From positions 170,566-234,565 of the forward strand of contig VXAA01001109.1 of NCBI GenBank assembly GCA_013399115.1: DNA of 64,000 nucleotides, read 5' to 3'. The notes under the pieces are model-generated. The model worked only from the letters and a program-made list of their open reading frames with translations. It did not search any database and had not been told where the DNA came from. This stretch comes from Anseranas semipalmata. Taxonomy: Eukaryota > Chordata > Aves > Anseriformes > Anseranatidae. How positions within the stretch are numbered: the stretch's first letter is position 1; every line of letters begins with the position of its first letter. Below, piece by piece: positions 37,901 to 49,800 of this stretch. The position numbers and the translations under genes were made by a program.

Positions 37901-40900
37901 GAAAAGGCTAATATGATTTTGACGTACCATCAAGCACAGCAGTATCGCTGCTGTCTGTCAGCTCAATAGTTTTGAAAGTTGGTAGGGTCTTCAGTGGATG
38001 GTTGGACATAGCTGAAAGAAAAGTTAAAAGTTTAAGAATAAAAAAGGCTTACGTTCACTCAGCAATATGGTTCACTGTTAAACAGAGAGCTTCATGCATA
38101 TAGGTGTACGTATTTTTAGAAAATGGCATGCCAAGAAAAGCCTGAGGCTTTTTATAAGAGAATGACTATACCTTCTGCACTGACTATCAAACTCGCGCTG
38201 TTTGTGTTTGCTTCCAAGACTGCATGGTCATAGGCTGCCAAAAAGAAATAAAAAGAGAAATTAAATGAATCGTTTTCATTCAGGATATTCTGTCATTCCA
38301 AATTTTTTCAGGCAAGTGATCTAACCATAGGATGCTACACGCACACTTCTGAATCGTGCCAGCTGGCCTTTACCAAACCTGAGGGAGTTCAGAATGCCAA
38401 TCACGAAGAAACAAATTTAGCAGAGGCAAAAGGCAACTCAAGATTTAATCAACTGATAGACAAGAATGAATCTTTTTTTTTAAATGTGCAATTTCAGTTT
38501 TCGGTAAATATTCGTCAAAGATATCTCACGGAGGAATCTATTTAGAGCAGATACATGACAATGAATGCCTTCCAAATATAAGGCTTCACAGGTAAGACTC
38601 ATCTATTACTTCTCTTTATGCCTCAATATGCAAAGGTGCTCTGTGAAAATTTTAAAGATCCTTACAACTAGTTCTACTGTCTCCCAGTAATTATTCCCCA
38701 GAAAATTCAAGAAATATTTTAATTATTTAATTTATCCATAATACTTACAACTTTGTAATAAGTCCTGTATACTATCCAAGGTAGCAGCACCTTTCATGTC
38801 CAGACAGTGGGCAAAACTGCTTAAAGCTTTGCTACGGACCACGGGTGCTTTGTCCGAACACCGGCCAAACACCATGACCTGTACTAAAAACTTATGCTTT
38901 AGAAACTTCTGGTGATCCAGTGACAAGGAGGAGCCTGAGTTTCTCTCTGGCACATCCAACAAAGCTAAAGCTACATCAAGAGCAAACACTCTGTAGGAAA
39001 TCTGTTTGAAAGAAAAAGTGCACAAGGTGCTCTGTTAATGTAAGCAAAGACACAGGCATTACCTACTCAGCTTACCAGCCTCTAGGTATCAGTAATAACA
39101 ACAATGCTATTCAGTACTGATACATCTTCAAAGTACAGCTGTACTTACTTTAAGATGTACTTACTTTAGTGTTGTGCGAGTATTTATAAAGCCAAGCAAT
39201 GAAGTCAGCAAACTCTATACAAGGGAGTTTATTCAGCAAATTCACCAAGGCCTGTGCAGCATATGTACGATAATCAGCCTTATCTGGGACCTGAAAAACA
39301 GGAACAATTGCACATTACAATATTTCAATGCTCTGCTCTAGAAGCCAGAAAGGCATTTTAGAGCTTAAGAGAAATATTTGTTTATTTAATGAGGCAATAT
39401 GGCCATAGTCAGCAAGCACTGGGATAACAATCACAACTTCCTCGGTCACTGCTTCAGCACTTACTCACAGACACAAAGCAAATTCCCCAAAACAAAGGTG
39501 GAGTTTAGATTAAGTTCAGAGGCAGTGTTTCTACATGGCAGTCTTCAGACAGTTAGCTAAGCAAAGAGGTCTCATAATCCTCATTTTCCTCTACTAGGGC
39601 AGTGTTAAAAGCAACTGCAAATTTTGGAAAGGTCAGAAGTAGGGTACAATCAACTGTAAACGAGGGGAGGAAGTGTCAATATTCTCCTAGGATGAGACAC
39701 AATTTTTAAGACATCTGAAAATTCCAATAAACATTAACACAAAACATGACCAGGCCGTAAAGAAATTTGCAAACAATTAAAATGTTTGCATTCCTTACAA
39801 AACATTGTGAAAAATGGATTTCCTAACGATTACAGATACTGCAATGTATCTACATATAAGTTCTTCAGCCCAAGATACACCATAGCATAGCATACCTTGG
39901 TACAGATATGTTGTAATAGTATTCGAAGAACAGGAAAGGCAACTTCCTTCAGCTCCTCTACTACAGAACTGCACAGAAGAAAAAAAAGCACATTTTAATA
40001 AGGCTGGTTTTATAACAGATCAAAAATCAAATACAGGACATTCCTTTTGAAATGCATTTTGAAAGTCAGGAAGAGTGCATGTTCTGGAATCGCTAGCGTT
40101 AGTGTAAATGATACGGTCAGAGAGCAGACCTACTTACTTTATACACTAACCTGACTTTGCAGGCAGAAAACATTTCTTCCAGTACTTTTCTACAAGTAGA
40201 AGGGCCATATGAAAAGCTTCTTTATTCTTAATCTACTTATTAAATGTAGTCTGTGGATCTCTGCACAAACTATACTTTTGAACGACATGGATCCCCACAT
40301 AGGGGGAATAATAAACAAAGGCAAAACATATCTTTAAGCAACCAAAGGCAAAGAACTAAAGAGAAATGACCTCCATATTAATATTTTATCTTGTTCACAA
40401 TAGTTTGTAATAAACTACAAAACCTGAAAACCTGACACAAAGCAAAATACAGAAGGTACATCCCTTCCACTCACTGTTGCTTTTCTGTCAAACAGCTCCT
40501 CGTTTTCTCTCCAACAGCAAGTTCAGTAAATTCCCATTACAGAAATTTTAATTAAACCTCAATTGCACAAACAACTTCAAAGTCAGTTCCAGTTTGTCTC
40601 ATCCCTTTATCAACCAAACAGTAAAGCAAAAGCAGCCAGGAGAAAAGAGCAGACATACCCAGGAAGGGTAGTGCCAGAGCTCTGTACTTCACCTGATGAA
40701 TTTTATAGCCTGATTCCTGGCACTGATCACAGCTGATGTGATTGCAAGGACTGCGCGTCTGGAACCTGCACCACCTTCCACCATAAGAATGACATTGAGA
40801 ATTCGTTGAAAGACACAACGAAGAATCTGGAAGGAAAAGGTTATTTTCAGGTTTATCTTTAGTAGCAACTGGAACAGATAGATAAGCATTCTTAATCAGG

Positions 40901-43900
40901 GTTATGAAATAATTCTGAACCAAACAAGCTTAACCCCAAATAATAGCACCTGACAAAATATGACCTCCTGCAGAATAATTCAGAAAGGACCCATTAATAC
41001 ACATAACATCTTTCCTAGCTGTAATGTTCTCATACAAGTCCAGTAAGGCCTAAGAAGGGCTTCCTGACATCTACAGATCCCCTCCAAAGCAGTGGACTTC
41101 AATTTGCCAGAAACATTGGGAATGCGAGGAAATTATTTTTTTTTTTTGGCACAGAATACATCTTAAAATAAATGCGTGTTTTTACCACCACGTGCACAAG
41201 AACTTTTGGAGTTTCCTCCCTGCTGCACTTTTGGGACCACAGCATGCCTCATCATCCTGACACTCACTGAGCAGTCTAACAGGAGAGACAGGGAAGATGA
41301 GGTTGGTCTGAAAAAGGGAATTACTAGATCTTCTTGATACTACAAATGTAAACCATTCTGAAAAGCTTGTGCTGCATGGAGAAACTGAGGAGGTTGAAAC
41401 ACACAGATCTAAGGCTGCTAAGGCTGGGCAGCTACTCAGGTACATATCAGGTTAGTGTGTATGAAGCTCCAGGCTTTCTTGACTAGATGGCCACCAATAG
41501 CCTGGCTTGCTGGTTCAAAACTAGTTCAGATGGGTTTATGCAAATTCGCAAACACAGCAGCACAGTCACACACAAAGTTCCAAAGCTCCACCTATAGGAG
41601 CAGCACACAGATATGTAGGAGATGACACAGCATGCTTGAGAATTTAACAAAATAAAAATGTAAAGCTGTAGACAGATTTCTGGTGGAACTGGATGTTCCA
41701 TGACGACATAATATTCTCTGAATTAGCATCAGCCCTGCTTACCATTATCTGTGCATAACACTCCCCCAGTTCCCATCATGCTTCACTGCTGCACAATTCA
41801 ATCCCACAGCACACTACCAAACAGTGCTGGAGCTCCACCTAGCAGGAAACAAGAAAATCCCAGGCAAAGGCAGTAACCTGGAATTCTGTTTTTTAAGATT
41901 AAGAGATCTAATGCCACTGCAGCTATCCTCTGTTTTTGATTCATTTGTCCAAAGAGTCAATAAGCACAGAACATAATGCACATGAAATGCATCATCCTAC
42001 AAGTCAAAGGAAATAAGCACTGGGATAGAAAAAAGCATCTTGCCTCTGACGCAGCAAACGCATGTACACACGCACACACACATATAAAAGTAAAAAAATA
42101 CACAAGCAAAACAATGTGCAGAGAATGAAGGAAACAACTACTACTTTTCAATAGAGCAGTGAGAATTCTAAAGACTTTGTCCAACTTTTACCTTATCTTC
42201 TGTACCATGTAGAGGGGAACACAGTAACCACAGTCCATAATAGGCCAGCTCAGGGACGTACTTGGCTTGATTAATATTCCTAAGCAAAAGAAGGCAAAGA
42301 GATGTTTCTCACCTCTCATCAGAGAAACATTTACAACTGTTACAACTAAACGTGCTCATTGACTGGAAAACATTCAACAGTCACTAAGTGTTGTTTACTT
42401 TTAGCTAAGCGGAACATGTTCTAATTAACTTTTGTGAAAGAAATCAATGCTTCATTTTGGTATAAGTAGGATAATAACACCACAAACATTGAGGGCTTTA
42501 CTTCTTCAAGGCACTGTATAAACATTCAGAACTAATTGCTCACATTGTTGGTGAAAACTCGAACTCATGTTCCACCGGCTCAAAGTTTGTCATTTCAACA
42601 AAGATCTGCAAGGAAAGAAAGCCAAGCTTAGCTAATTCACATGAGGACATGATGTGCAGGCCTGCTTAGATGCCAGGACACAGAGAACGTGTGCCTCTGT
42701 AACTCTGAAACACAGTCCCTCACATAAAGGAGGGACAAAAGTCCATAGGCTCAATACTGTGAGTCTTTCCCCCAGGTACAGTGAGGGTTAACACCTCGGA
42801 ATGGAACACGAATTGCCCAGCTGGCACTAGCCAGCAAACGCTAAGCATAAGATACAGACGTGGAACAGGTACCCTGCCCCGAGGTTTACAGAGAACAGTC
42901 TATTCAGGGGAACAGTTTGTGAAAGGTAGGACTGCCAACACTCCTGTGGCCATACAGTGTTCTGTATCAACCAAAAGTTTGTGTTGGGGGACATAAGGTT
43001 CCTTGAGCAGAATCTTATTACCTGCAGGCAGTTCTGCATACATTGAGGTTTTTCTTTTAGGGAGAACTTAGGTAGAAGTCTTAAGAAGTTTTTCAAAAGA
43101 AGAAAGATTGATTTCCGAACTTGAAGAAGATCATCAGTTGAAAAGTAAACCTTGTCAGGATCCTCTTCCTCCTCCTCTTCAAATATCTCTTCCAACTGTA
43201 TTGGTAGAAAAGAGAAGCAGAACCATCTTGTTCCACAGCAGTGACTGATCTCTTTTGCACATTTTGGCACTTCACAGAGTACCCAGGCTAGGCCCTACAG
43301 TATTTCATGTGCAAAATTCTAAACCTTTTCTTTCAGATTAGTTAAATGCACTTAACAACGGCAAAAAAACAGACAGAAGGATGAAAGTTGGGTACAATAC
43401 AAGAAAGCTCTAGCACAGCTTATTCTCATTCTGAAGGTTTTAAAAGAGAAAGTACATCAGAACTGAAGACAATTATCTGAATTTTAATATGACACCTGGA
43501 AATTCATCTTCTTCCCTTGCTTGTCATTACCCTCTGGCACCAACGTTCTTCCAGGATTTCTGATGTGTAACCCTCAGTTCCATTTAAAAATCATATAAAT
43601 GTCATTATTGGCAGCTGAGTACAGCTAACCATAGCATTGAGCCCTTAACTCCCCATCAGTAAGGGAACTCAAATGCCATTTGCAAGCTTGTCACATACTA
43701 ACTTGCAGGTGTCTTGAAGAAGATGATATAAATTAGCTTCTCCCTTCGCTACTGAGCTTTCTAACAATATGTCACAGACAAATAAGCTTTACTTTTCTAT
43801 TAGTCAGCAGCCAAGAAACTGCAGCTAACGTTGAATCATCAGACCTCTGAAATTCCTAATAATAGATAGAGGATCAAAAGCATGGATCAACTGCTGAATA

Positions 43901-45421
43901 AAAGGTTAACAAAACAAACAAAAAAAAAGGGCTGAAAAAGAGCAAAAGTATCACACTGACCTAGAACTGAAATAGCTTGCCAACAATTTGCTCATTAATA
44001 GAGATTTGTATCTGAAGAGATTACACAAACATCTTACACTGGTGTTCTCATTCCTGCTTGGTTTTCCTTTCTTTCTGTTTCTTCTTGCATTGGTCTGAGA
44101 GCTTTGAGCTTGCATCTTCTTTCTTTTCCTCATCAGATTTGGTTCTCGAGGCCAGCTTTTTGTCAGGGTTTGAAGACATTTATCAAACATCACTTCATGG
44201 AACAGCCGGTTAGCTATACTGCCTGCCCAGAAAAGAAAACGTGAGCCATCTTCTGGACAAAATACACAGAGAGCATCAAATCATCTGGCCACCTCTCCAT
44301 TTGCTTTTACAGTGAAGGAGATGGCAAGGACAAAGGCATTGTCCTGGGAGCCTAAGAAAGTTCAGGAGGGGAAAAAAAAAAAATCATTTGAACAAGGCCA
44401 GATGGCATCATGTCCTACAATCAGCAATGACATTCTCCAGTAATATCACTACCTGACTGAGTCCTTCCAACAATGAATGATGTTTTATTCAATAATAAGG
44501 AGGCACACCCCTTCACTCACCTGGGATTTCGAGCAGTAAGAAGTACAACCCAGCTGCATGAAGAGCATAGACCCTCTGCTGCGCATTAGCTCTCTTATCC
44601 TGGCCTGCTTGGACAAAGTGGTACAACACTGCCACAAGAGCGTTATGAGAGAAGTTGTTTTCAGCAAACAAGGTCCAGATATTCTAAGGGAAAATACAAG
44701 AACAATAGTAAGAAATCCAGTAGTAACCTACCTCTCTACAAGGATACCCACTCAAGAAAGACTTTAGATAAAATGGTTATCAAGAGCTGCAATACTGACT
44801 GCAAGAAAAACATTTATTCACAAAACAGATTACTTTAAAAAAAAAGATTGACAAAATAAAACTCCCAGGAATAACCAAAACTGTTCAGAGATTTCCTTCC
44901 ACGTGTTAGAATGCACAGACAGAATACAAGAAATTCAGATACATCGTGCACAAAGTGCTTTCTCATGCTGTACTCTAAAAGTTCTTGTGAGCTATACTGT
45001 GGCAAGGCATTTCCTTAGCAGTTACCATTAACATTCTAACAGTTGCCACTACAACCAACCACATATAGATATGTATATGTATTTTTTTGTTAAACATAGT
45101 AATTGGTTTCCTCTAAAACATTCTGGCATGTATGTCAGACAGAAGTTTTCTGGTGCAGTCTCAGAATATTTTTGTAAAATTCAAGACAGGATAAACTTGC
45201 ATGATGGAAAGACACAGGGCCTGCATCTTTGCTGGGCAGTATGCAGCCCAGTGTAATCAGCCTTACCTCTCTATTCTCTTGGTCCACAACTGCAAACGGC
45301 GAGAGAGACTGGTAAAGCCAGGTGAAAGCACCCAGTCCATCTTCTGTGATCTCCTCTTCTATGCTGGAATCCAGAGGTTCAGTCTCTGTGAAATCTAGAT
45401 CCCAGACTGCGTTCACCCAGA
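17991..45421 (-). CDS. NCAPD3: Condensin II complex subunit D3, exons 2-35 (exon 1 unresolved)
   Basis: HEAT-repeat non-SMC subunit of condensin II, which acts in the nucleus to compact and resolve chromosomes from early prophase. Coding exons: 45267-45421, 44521-44683, 44038-44222, 43022-43195, 42544-42605, 42192-42279, 40693-40826, 39896-39968, 39165-39290, 38749-39001, 38172-38234, 37928-38011, 35135-35208, 34102-34236, 33140-33360, 31461-31652, 31029-31126, 30779-30894, 29262-29369, 28643-28748, 28439-28546, 27150-27388, 26305-26384, 24881-25018, 24413-24546, 24064-24263, 23365-23475, 22792-22947, 21890-22059, 21510-21649, 21312-21389, 18353-18427, 18193-18253, 17991-18102. Phases agree throughout and give 1469 codons plus TGA; human NCAPD3 has 1498 residues and 35 exons. 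Each exon translates to sequence I recognise from the human protein. The donor at 22792 is the one uncertain border. Exon 1 should lie in 45.9-46.8 kb, largely masked. Confidence 0.97.
18428..21311 (-). other. NCAPD3 intron 32
   Basis: This 2.9 kb intron separates the exon ending in ISTPE from the one starting TINDLTF. The exon count already equals the human count, so no coding exon is expected here and I see none. It contains a 17-base direct duplication (20054-20070 and 20129-20145). Several short open frames have no recognisable product. Confidence 0.8.
20054..20145. repeat. 17-base direct duplication 75 bases apart
   Basis: GTCAGGTATTTGCAGAC occurs at 20054-20070 and again at 20129-20145, both preceded by a CATG within a few bases. 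It lies in NCAPD3 intron 32 and has no evident function. Confidence 0.8.
23365..31652 (-). CDS. NCAPD3: NCAPD3 exons 17-28: central HEAT-repeat region II and D2/D3 conserved core
   Basis: Exon 17 encodes [19 protein letters not shown]; exon 18 [18 protein letters not shown]; exons 19-21 more helical repeats with [20 protein letters not shown]. Exon 22 holds a variable linker and [14 protein letters not shown]. Exon 23 (27150-27388) is the most conserved: [36 protein letters not shown] and [16 protein letters not shown]. Exons 24-26 hold [26 protein letters not shown] and [20 protein letters not shown]. Exons 27 and 28 hold [16 protein letters not shown] and [20 protein letters not shown]. This block corresponds to the condensin-family Cnd1 domain in human. 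Confidence 0.95.
33140..40826 (-). CDS. NCAPD3: NCAPD3 exons 8-16: central HEAT-repeat region I
   Basis: Exon 8 has [20 protein letters not shown] and the following exons [30 protein letters not shown] and [10 protein letters not shown]. Exon 11 (38749-39001) holds [16 protein letters not shown] and [19 protein letters not shown]. Exons 12 and 13 (147 bases together) encode a poorly conserved serine/threonine-rich loop. Exon 14 has [20 protein letters not shown] and exon 15 [20 protein letters not shown], both typical HEAT signatures (DxxxxVRxxAL). Exon 16 has [13 protein letters not shown] and [15 protein letters not shown] repeats form the curved scaffold of the condensin D subunit. Confidence 0.95.
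42192..45421 (-). CDS. NCAPD3: NCAPD3 exons 2-7: N-terminal region with acidic/basic linker
   Basis: Exon 2 begins mid-codon with [17 protein letters not shown], matching the human N-terminus about 23 residues in. Exon 3 encodes helical repeats ending in [10 protein letters not shown]. Exon 4 holds [15 protein letters not shown], then a basic linker ([16 protein letters not shown]) and exon 5 starts with a run of glutamates ([12 protein letters not shown]), the same basic-then-acidic pattern as in the human protein. Exon 5 continues with [20 protein letters not shown]. Exons 6 and 7 are short (62 and 88 bases) and carry [16 protein letters not shown]. Confidence 0.95.
42606..45266 (-). other. 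NCAPD3 introns 2-5
   Basis: Introns 42606-43021, 43196-44037, 44223-44520 and 44684-45266 separate the N-terminal exons. I see no repeats, RNA genes or extra exons in them. Confidence 0.8.
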
Positions 45422-45970
45422 CTAAGAGAAAAACAGTTTAAAAAAATCAGATGTGAAGTTTCCTAAACAAACATATTTCATCCCAAATAACACTTTGCAA
45501 TAAATATGGAACACAACAATTAAAGCAGCAACATCAGGTCTTCAAAGACGATCACTGACAGTTCGGGATCTAAGTGCCTCCCAGCTCCAGCTGTTACCGT
45601 GCCAGTACAGAGAACAGAAAAGAACGCGCGCCTGTGTCCCGACCACCCTTACGCCCAGCGCTAAGATAAGGGGAGCTTAAGACACTTTGGGATATATTTA
45701 GGTAGATGTCAGAAAACAGTTCTTTAAATTATTGCCTGTATTACCCTAAAAATGCCTTTGCACGTCACGTAACTATGCATTAACGCACAGGCGGGGCAGG
45801 TACCCGCGCCCCGACACGCACGGGGGTCAGCGCGCCGGGGTGCCGGCACACGCGCCCGGACCTCGTTTGCTCTCCCCACCTCCGTTCCCTCCCCGGACGC
45901 TCCCAGCGCTTACTGAGGGAGCAACAGCGCCCAAAGAACACGAAACCATTCTCCTCGGCACAGCCGCATC

Positions 45971-45994
45971 GCAGACAGACAGACAGACAGACAG
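45971..45994. repeat. GACA tetranucleotide microsatellite
   Basis: About six tandem GACA units lie in the CpG-rich region next to the gap, in what is likely the first intron or 5' UTR of NCAPD3. Confidence 0.9.
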
Positions 45995-46143
45995 CCACTC
46001 GCACGAGGACACTGTAGCCCCGGGCACGCACGACGGGGACAAGCGCTGCCCGTCTCGTCACCGGGCGCCTCGAAAACCCGCCGAGCGCACGGCACAGGCT
46101 CCCCCCTTCCGCCGGGCCGGGGGAGCGGGGCCGTGCCCGGGCT

Positions 46144-46798
46144 NNNNNNNNNNNNNNNNNNNNNNNNNNNNNNNNNNNNNNNNNNNNNNNNNNNNNNNNN
46201 NNNNNNNNNNNNNNNNNNNNNNNNNNNNNNNNNNNNNNNNNNNNNNNNNNNNNNNNNNNNNNNNNNNNNNNNNNNNNNNNNNNNNNNNNNNNNNNNNNNN
46301 NNNNNNNNNNNNNNNNNNNNNNNNNNNNNNNNNNNNNNNNNNNNNNNNNNNNNNNNNNNNNNNNNNNNNNNNNNNNNNNNNNNNNNNNNNNNNNNNNNNN
46401 NNNNNNNNNNNNNNNNNNNNNNNNNNNNNNNNNNNNNNNNNNNNNNNNNNNNNNNNNNNNNNNNNNNNNNNNNNNNNNNNNNNNNNNNNNNNNNNNNNNN
46501 NNNNNNNNNNNNNNNNNNNNNNNNNNNNNNNNNNNNNNNNNNNNNNNNNNNNNNNNNNNNNNNNNNNNNNNNNNNNNNNNNNNNNNNNNNNNNNNNNNNN
46601 NNNNNNNNNNNNNNNNNNNNNNNNNNNNNNNNNNNNNNNNNNNNNNNNNNNNNNNNNNNNNNNNNNNNNNNNNNNNNNNNNNNNNNNNNNNNNNNNNNNN
46701 NNNNNNNNNNNNNNNNNNNNNNNNNNNNNNNNNNNNNNNNNNNNNNNNNNNNNNNNNNNNNNNNNNNNNNNNNNNNNNNNNNNNNNNNNNNNNNNNNN
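46144..46798. other. Assembly gap of 655 Ns
   Basis: The gap lies within the GC-rich divergent promoter, where sequencing often fails. Long frames that run through it on both strands are artefacts of the Ns. It probably hides NCAPD3 exon 1 and the VPS26B 5' UTR. Confidence 0.99.
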
Positions 46799-46884
46799 GG
46801 GCGGGCCGGCGGCGGCGGCGCAGCGATCCCTGCCGGGCTGTGCGGGCCGGCGTCCCGGGGCCGGCCGCCGCCCCCGCGGGTACC

Positions 46885-49800
46885 ATGAGCTTCTTCGGGT
46901 TCGGGCAGAGCGCGGAGCTGGAGCTGGTGCTGAGCGACGCCGAGAGCCGGCGGCGGGTCGAGCACAAGACCGAGGAGGGCAAGAAGGAGAAATATTTCCT
47001 CTTCTACGACGGGGAGACCGTGTCCGGGCGGGTCATCCTCACCCTGAAGCACCCCAACAAGCGGCTGGAGCACCAGGGCATCAAAGTGGAGTTCATCGGG
47101 CAGATCGGTGAGCGAGGGCCCCGGTGCGGCCGCGTCCCGGGCAGCTGCACGGCACCTCTGCGGCAGGGCCTGGCTGCTCCTCCCGGCCGAAGCGCCCGGT
47201 GCCTCGCTCCTGGGGCCGCAGCGCGTTGCGTGGAGGCTGGCGCGTTCGTCTGGCCTTGGTAATGCTCCCGGTTAGACACGTGCTGACGCCGCTTCTGCCT
47301 CCCCTAGCTTAGGAGAAGGGAACACCGCCGTGCTGCGCCCTCCGGTACGGAAAGCCTGGCTAGCACAAAGTAGGTTATGCTCGCTCTCGAGCAGCTCTTA
47401 GCTGCACAGAGAATTCCCGTGGCCACCTGCAATTCTTCCAGCCCCTGCTGGAGCTGGGGGACCCAGTCTGTACCCCCAGCTTGAGCCCGTGCAGAAGGGA
47501 GGGAACTCCAGTCCTTTTCCAGGTCATTGTTCTCTTGTCCTATTTTCTTGCCTCTGCTCAGGCACTGACTTAAGCTCTAAAATACATATACTCTGAGGCA
47601 GTATAAAACTCGGTTTCCATCCTGCAGGTCCACATCTTAGCCTGGCAATCCTAGCAACGACAGCTGTTAGGCGGTATCCTCCGGGGTGACTGCATTCGCA
47701 GCTCCTTTTATTAATGTCTGTTTGCATTTATTGTGCGCCTGTTGATCGTTAGGCCCGCATTCAGTAGGAAGCAGCAGCTAGGCTGGGGCCAGAGGATGGC
47801 AAATCAGGTAGTTTTTGCACGTAGATTTTACATCAGCACGTATACCTCAACCCCTACCCCGCAACACGTTTTACTCACGTAGATCAGTGTTATTGAAGTC
47901 TACAGGCTCTGCTCCGCTGATTCCACCTTCTGCTCTGATTTTCTGCGCGTGGCTGACCACCCATCCCGGCACCAATAGCTCAGTGGCTTTTCATTGCTCA
48001 AAGCGTGTGGTTATCTGTGCATGTAACCAACTTAGATTTAAGTATTTCCTGCTTTCTTAGAGGAAAGGTAGCTGCCACACCCACCCTTTGATCGGAGTGG
48101 GGATTTCAGCGTTCCTTGGATGTGTCTGAGGCCCACAAGCCCAAATAAGTTTGAGATGTTACGATGTGGCTGTTCTCTGCTTATGTATTAAATGAGCTAT
48201 GCATGTGTGATACTTTACATCGGTGGCCCTCTGTACTCGGTTTTAACCCTGAAAATCACTACATGAGCTGTACGCGTGCAACCTTTGCATTGTAAATCAT
48301 GCAGTATAGGAAAGGGAACTGGAGATTTTTCCTACCCAGCTCCAATACTTCTGTTTAATTTTTTTCCTGGCCTCGCTTTTGCATAACGTTCCCCTTTTGG
48401 AAAGAAAGGGGAGAATAGCCAAAGAGAGCCTGTAAATAGTGGAGTGTGAGCCTGTTGATCAGAAGCTAGCTTATGACTTCCTGTTTGATTATGATCCTCA
48501 GTGGAAATTAAGCATGAACTTCCTGCTCCACTCTTTGTGCTGTCTTGCCTGCTTCTGTTTACCCATTTTGGAAGACTTTTGAACTGTATGTATTTTGAAC
48601 AACTACTTTCAATTCTTAAGTATTGTCCAAACAGTGTGTGTTAGGAGCTGCTGTGTCCTTTGTTTTTGCCCGTCATGCTACTTGGTTACAGCGTGGAAGT
48701 TTATATTGCTTACGGCACTTTCTTAATGCTTTCCATCTCAAAACAGCTTGCCTTATATTCTGACTTCTCACTGCCACGAGGTCAGTATGTATATAAGAGA
48801 ATTTAACAGGCAAAGGGATTGAGACATAAAGAAGCAATGTGTCACAGTGAAAACAGCTGTTTTGACTGGGTACCAGAGTCCAGACTGTGAATACAGTGCC
48901 CTGCGCAGTGTCCTGTGAGCACAGAACCCACTTAAGATTTTGCTTCACCTGCAGTTACTGTGTCCTGAGCATGCCACCCAAATGTTGGCAGGGTGCTTTT
49001 TAAATCTGGAAACTTTTCAGCTCTGAAAAGCTGAAATTACAGCTTATACCTGTTTGAAATATGAATGTCTTTTAAAGTGTTGGGAAGCCTCAATCTTTTT
49101 TCTTAAAGCTGTGAAGTGCCAATCTCTGCCCTTCTGAGGTAGCAGAGAAGTTAGTACACCGACATTTGCCTCCCCTTGCTTTAAATTTGGTCGTTGCCTT
49201 CTGCATTATGTGGGAAGATGACATATTCCTCTCATTCTGTGGCATGTGGCTTCTCGCTGTCACATCAACAAACGCTCTCCTCCCTTTGGACACGTTCAAT
49301 GCAGAGAGAGTTGGGTTATTTATGTCACCTGACTGCCCAGCCTAAAGGGCTTGATTGCATTTGTTCTGTGTAAGTGAGAGGTGGTCTAGTGCCAATATTT
49401 CCATTATAGAGATAAGGTGAGCAAGGGGGTATAAGAAACAGCCATTACTTAAAAGCTGAAATCTCACTGTGCATCTCAAGGAGCAGAGAACTGAGTCTCA
49501 CTGCTGTTCCTGAACTCTAGTAATAGCTCTCAAAAGCCTCCTCTGCACAGTTCAGTGCTGACAGTGAACTTGTGTGTATACAACTGTCTGATGACTTAGG
49601 TTTTTGCTTTCTCATCTAAACGTATCAGATTGGCTAAGGCTTTACCTTTTTGAAGGACTGTGTGGGTGTCTTAGAGTCACATAGCTCACGCACAGGGTTG
49701 GGAAGGGCAGATTTCATTGATGGTTATGTGTAATACACAGCTGTGAATGCAAATTGCAGAGTTTAAGTTTCTGTTGCTTTGACATACGAGAGGAAACTGT

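Larger units (their letters stand above)
22060..42191 (-). other. NCAPD3 introns 7-29: non-coding stretches over 300 bases
   Basis: Stretches between exons larger than 300 bases are 22060-22791, 22948-23364, 23476-24063, 24547-24880, 25019-26304, 26385-27149, 27389-28438, 28749-29261, 29370-30778, 31653-33139, 33361-34101, 34237-35134, 35209-37927, 38235-38748, 39291-39895, 39969-40692 and 40827-42191. They are AT-rich, with GT-AG ends and no recognised repeat family. A short ATA microsatellite lies at 36055-36068 and a CA-rich run near 42065-42085. One open frame in intron 13 (37659-37829) that ends on a good donor is listed under findings. Confidence 0.8.
45422..46884. promoter_or_regulatory. 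CpG-rich divergent promoter region NCAPD3 / VPS26B, with gap
   Basis: From about 45780 the base composition switches abruptly to very high GC with frequent CpG, up to the VPS26B start at 46885. NCAPD3 (minus) and VPS26B (+) are head to head here, so this is inferred to be a shared CpG-island promoter holding both transcription starts and NCAPD3 exon 1. A GACA microsatellite lies at 45971-45994. Bases 46144-46798 are unknown. On the minus strand two good donors are visible, after 45914 and after 46062; both can join exon 2 in phase 1, but no in-frame ATG precedes either before the gap. Confidence 0.75.

Noticed and set aside
45780..47111. Open frames of 250-423 codons on both strands across 46144-46798
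   Set aside because: They consist largely of unknown residues; the Ns contain no stops, so the lengths are artefacts. Only the VPS26B start at 46885 is real.
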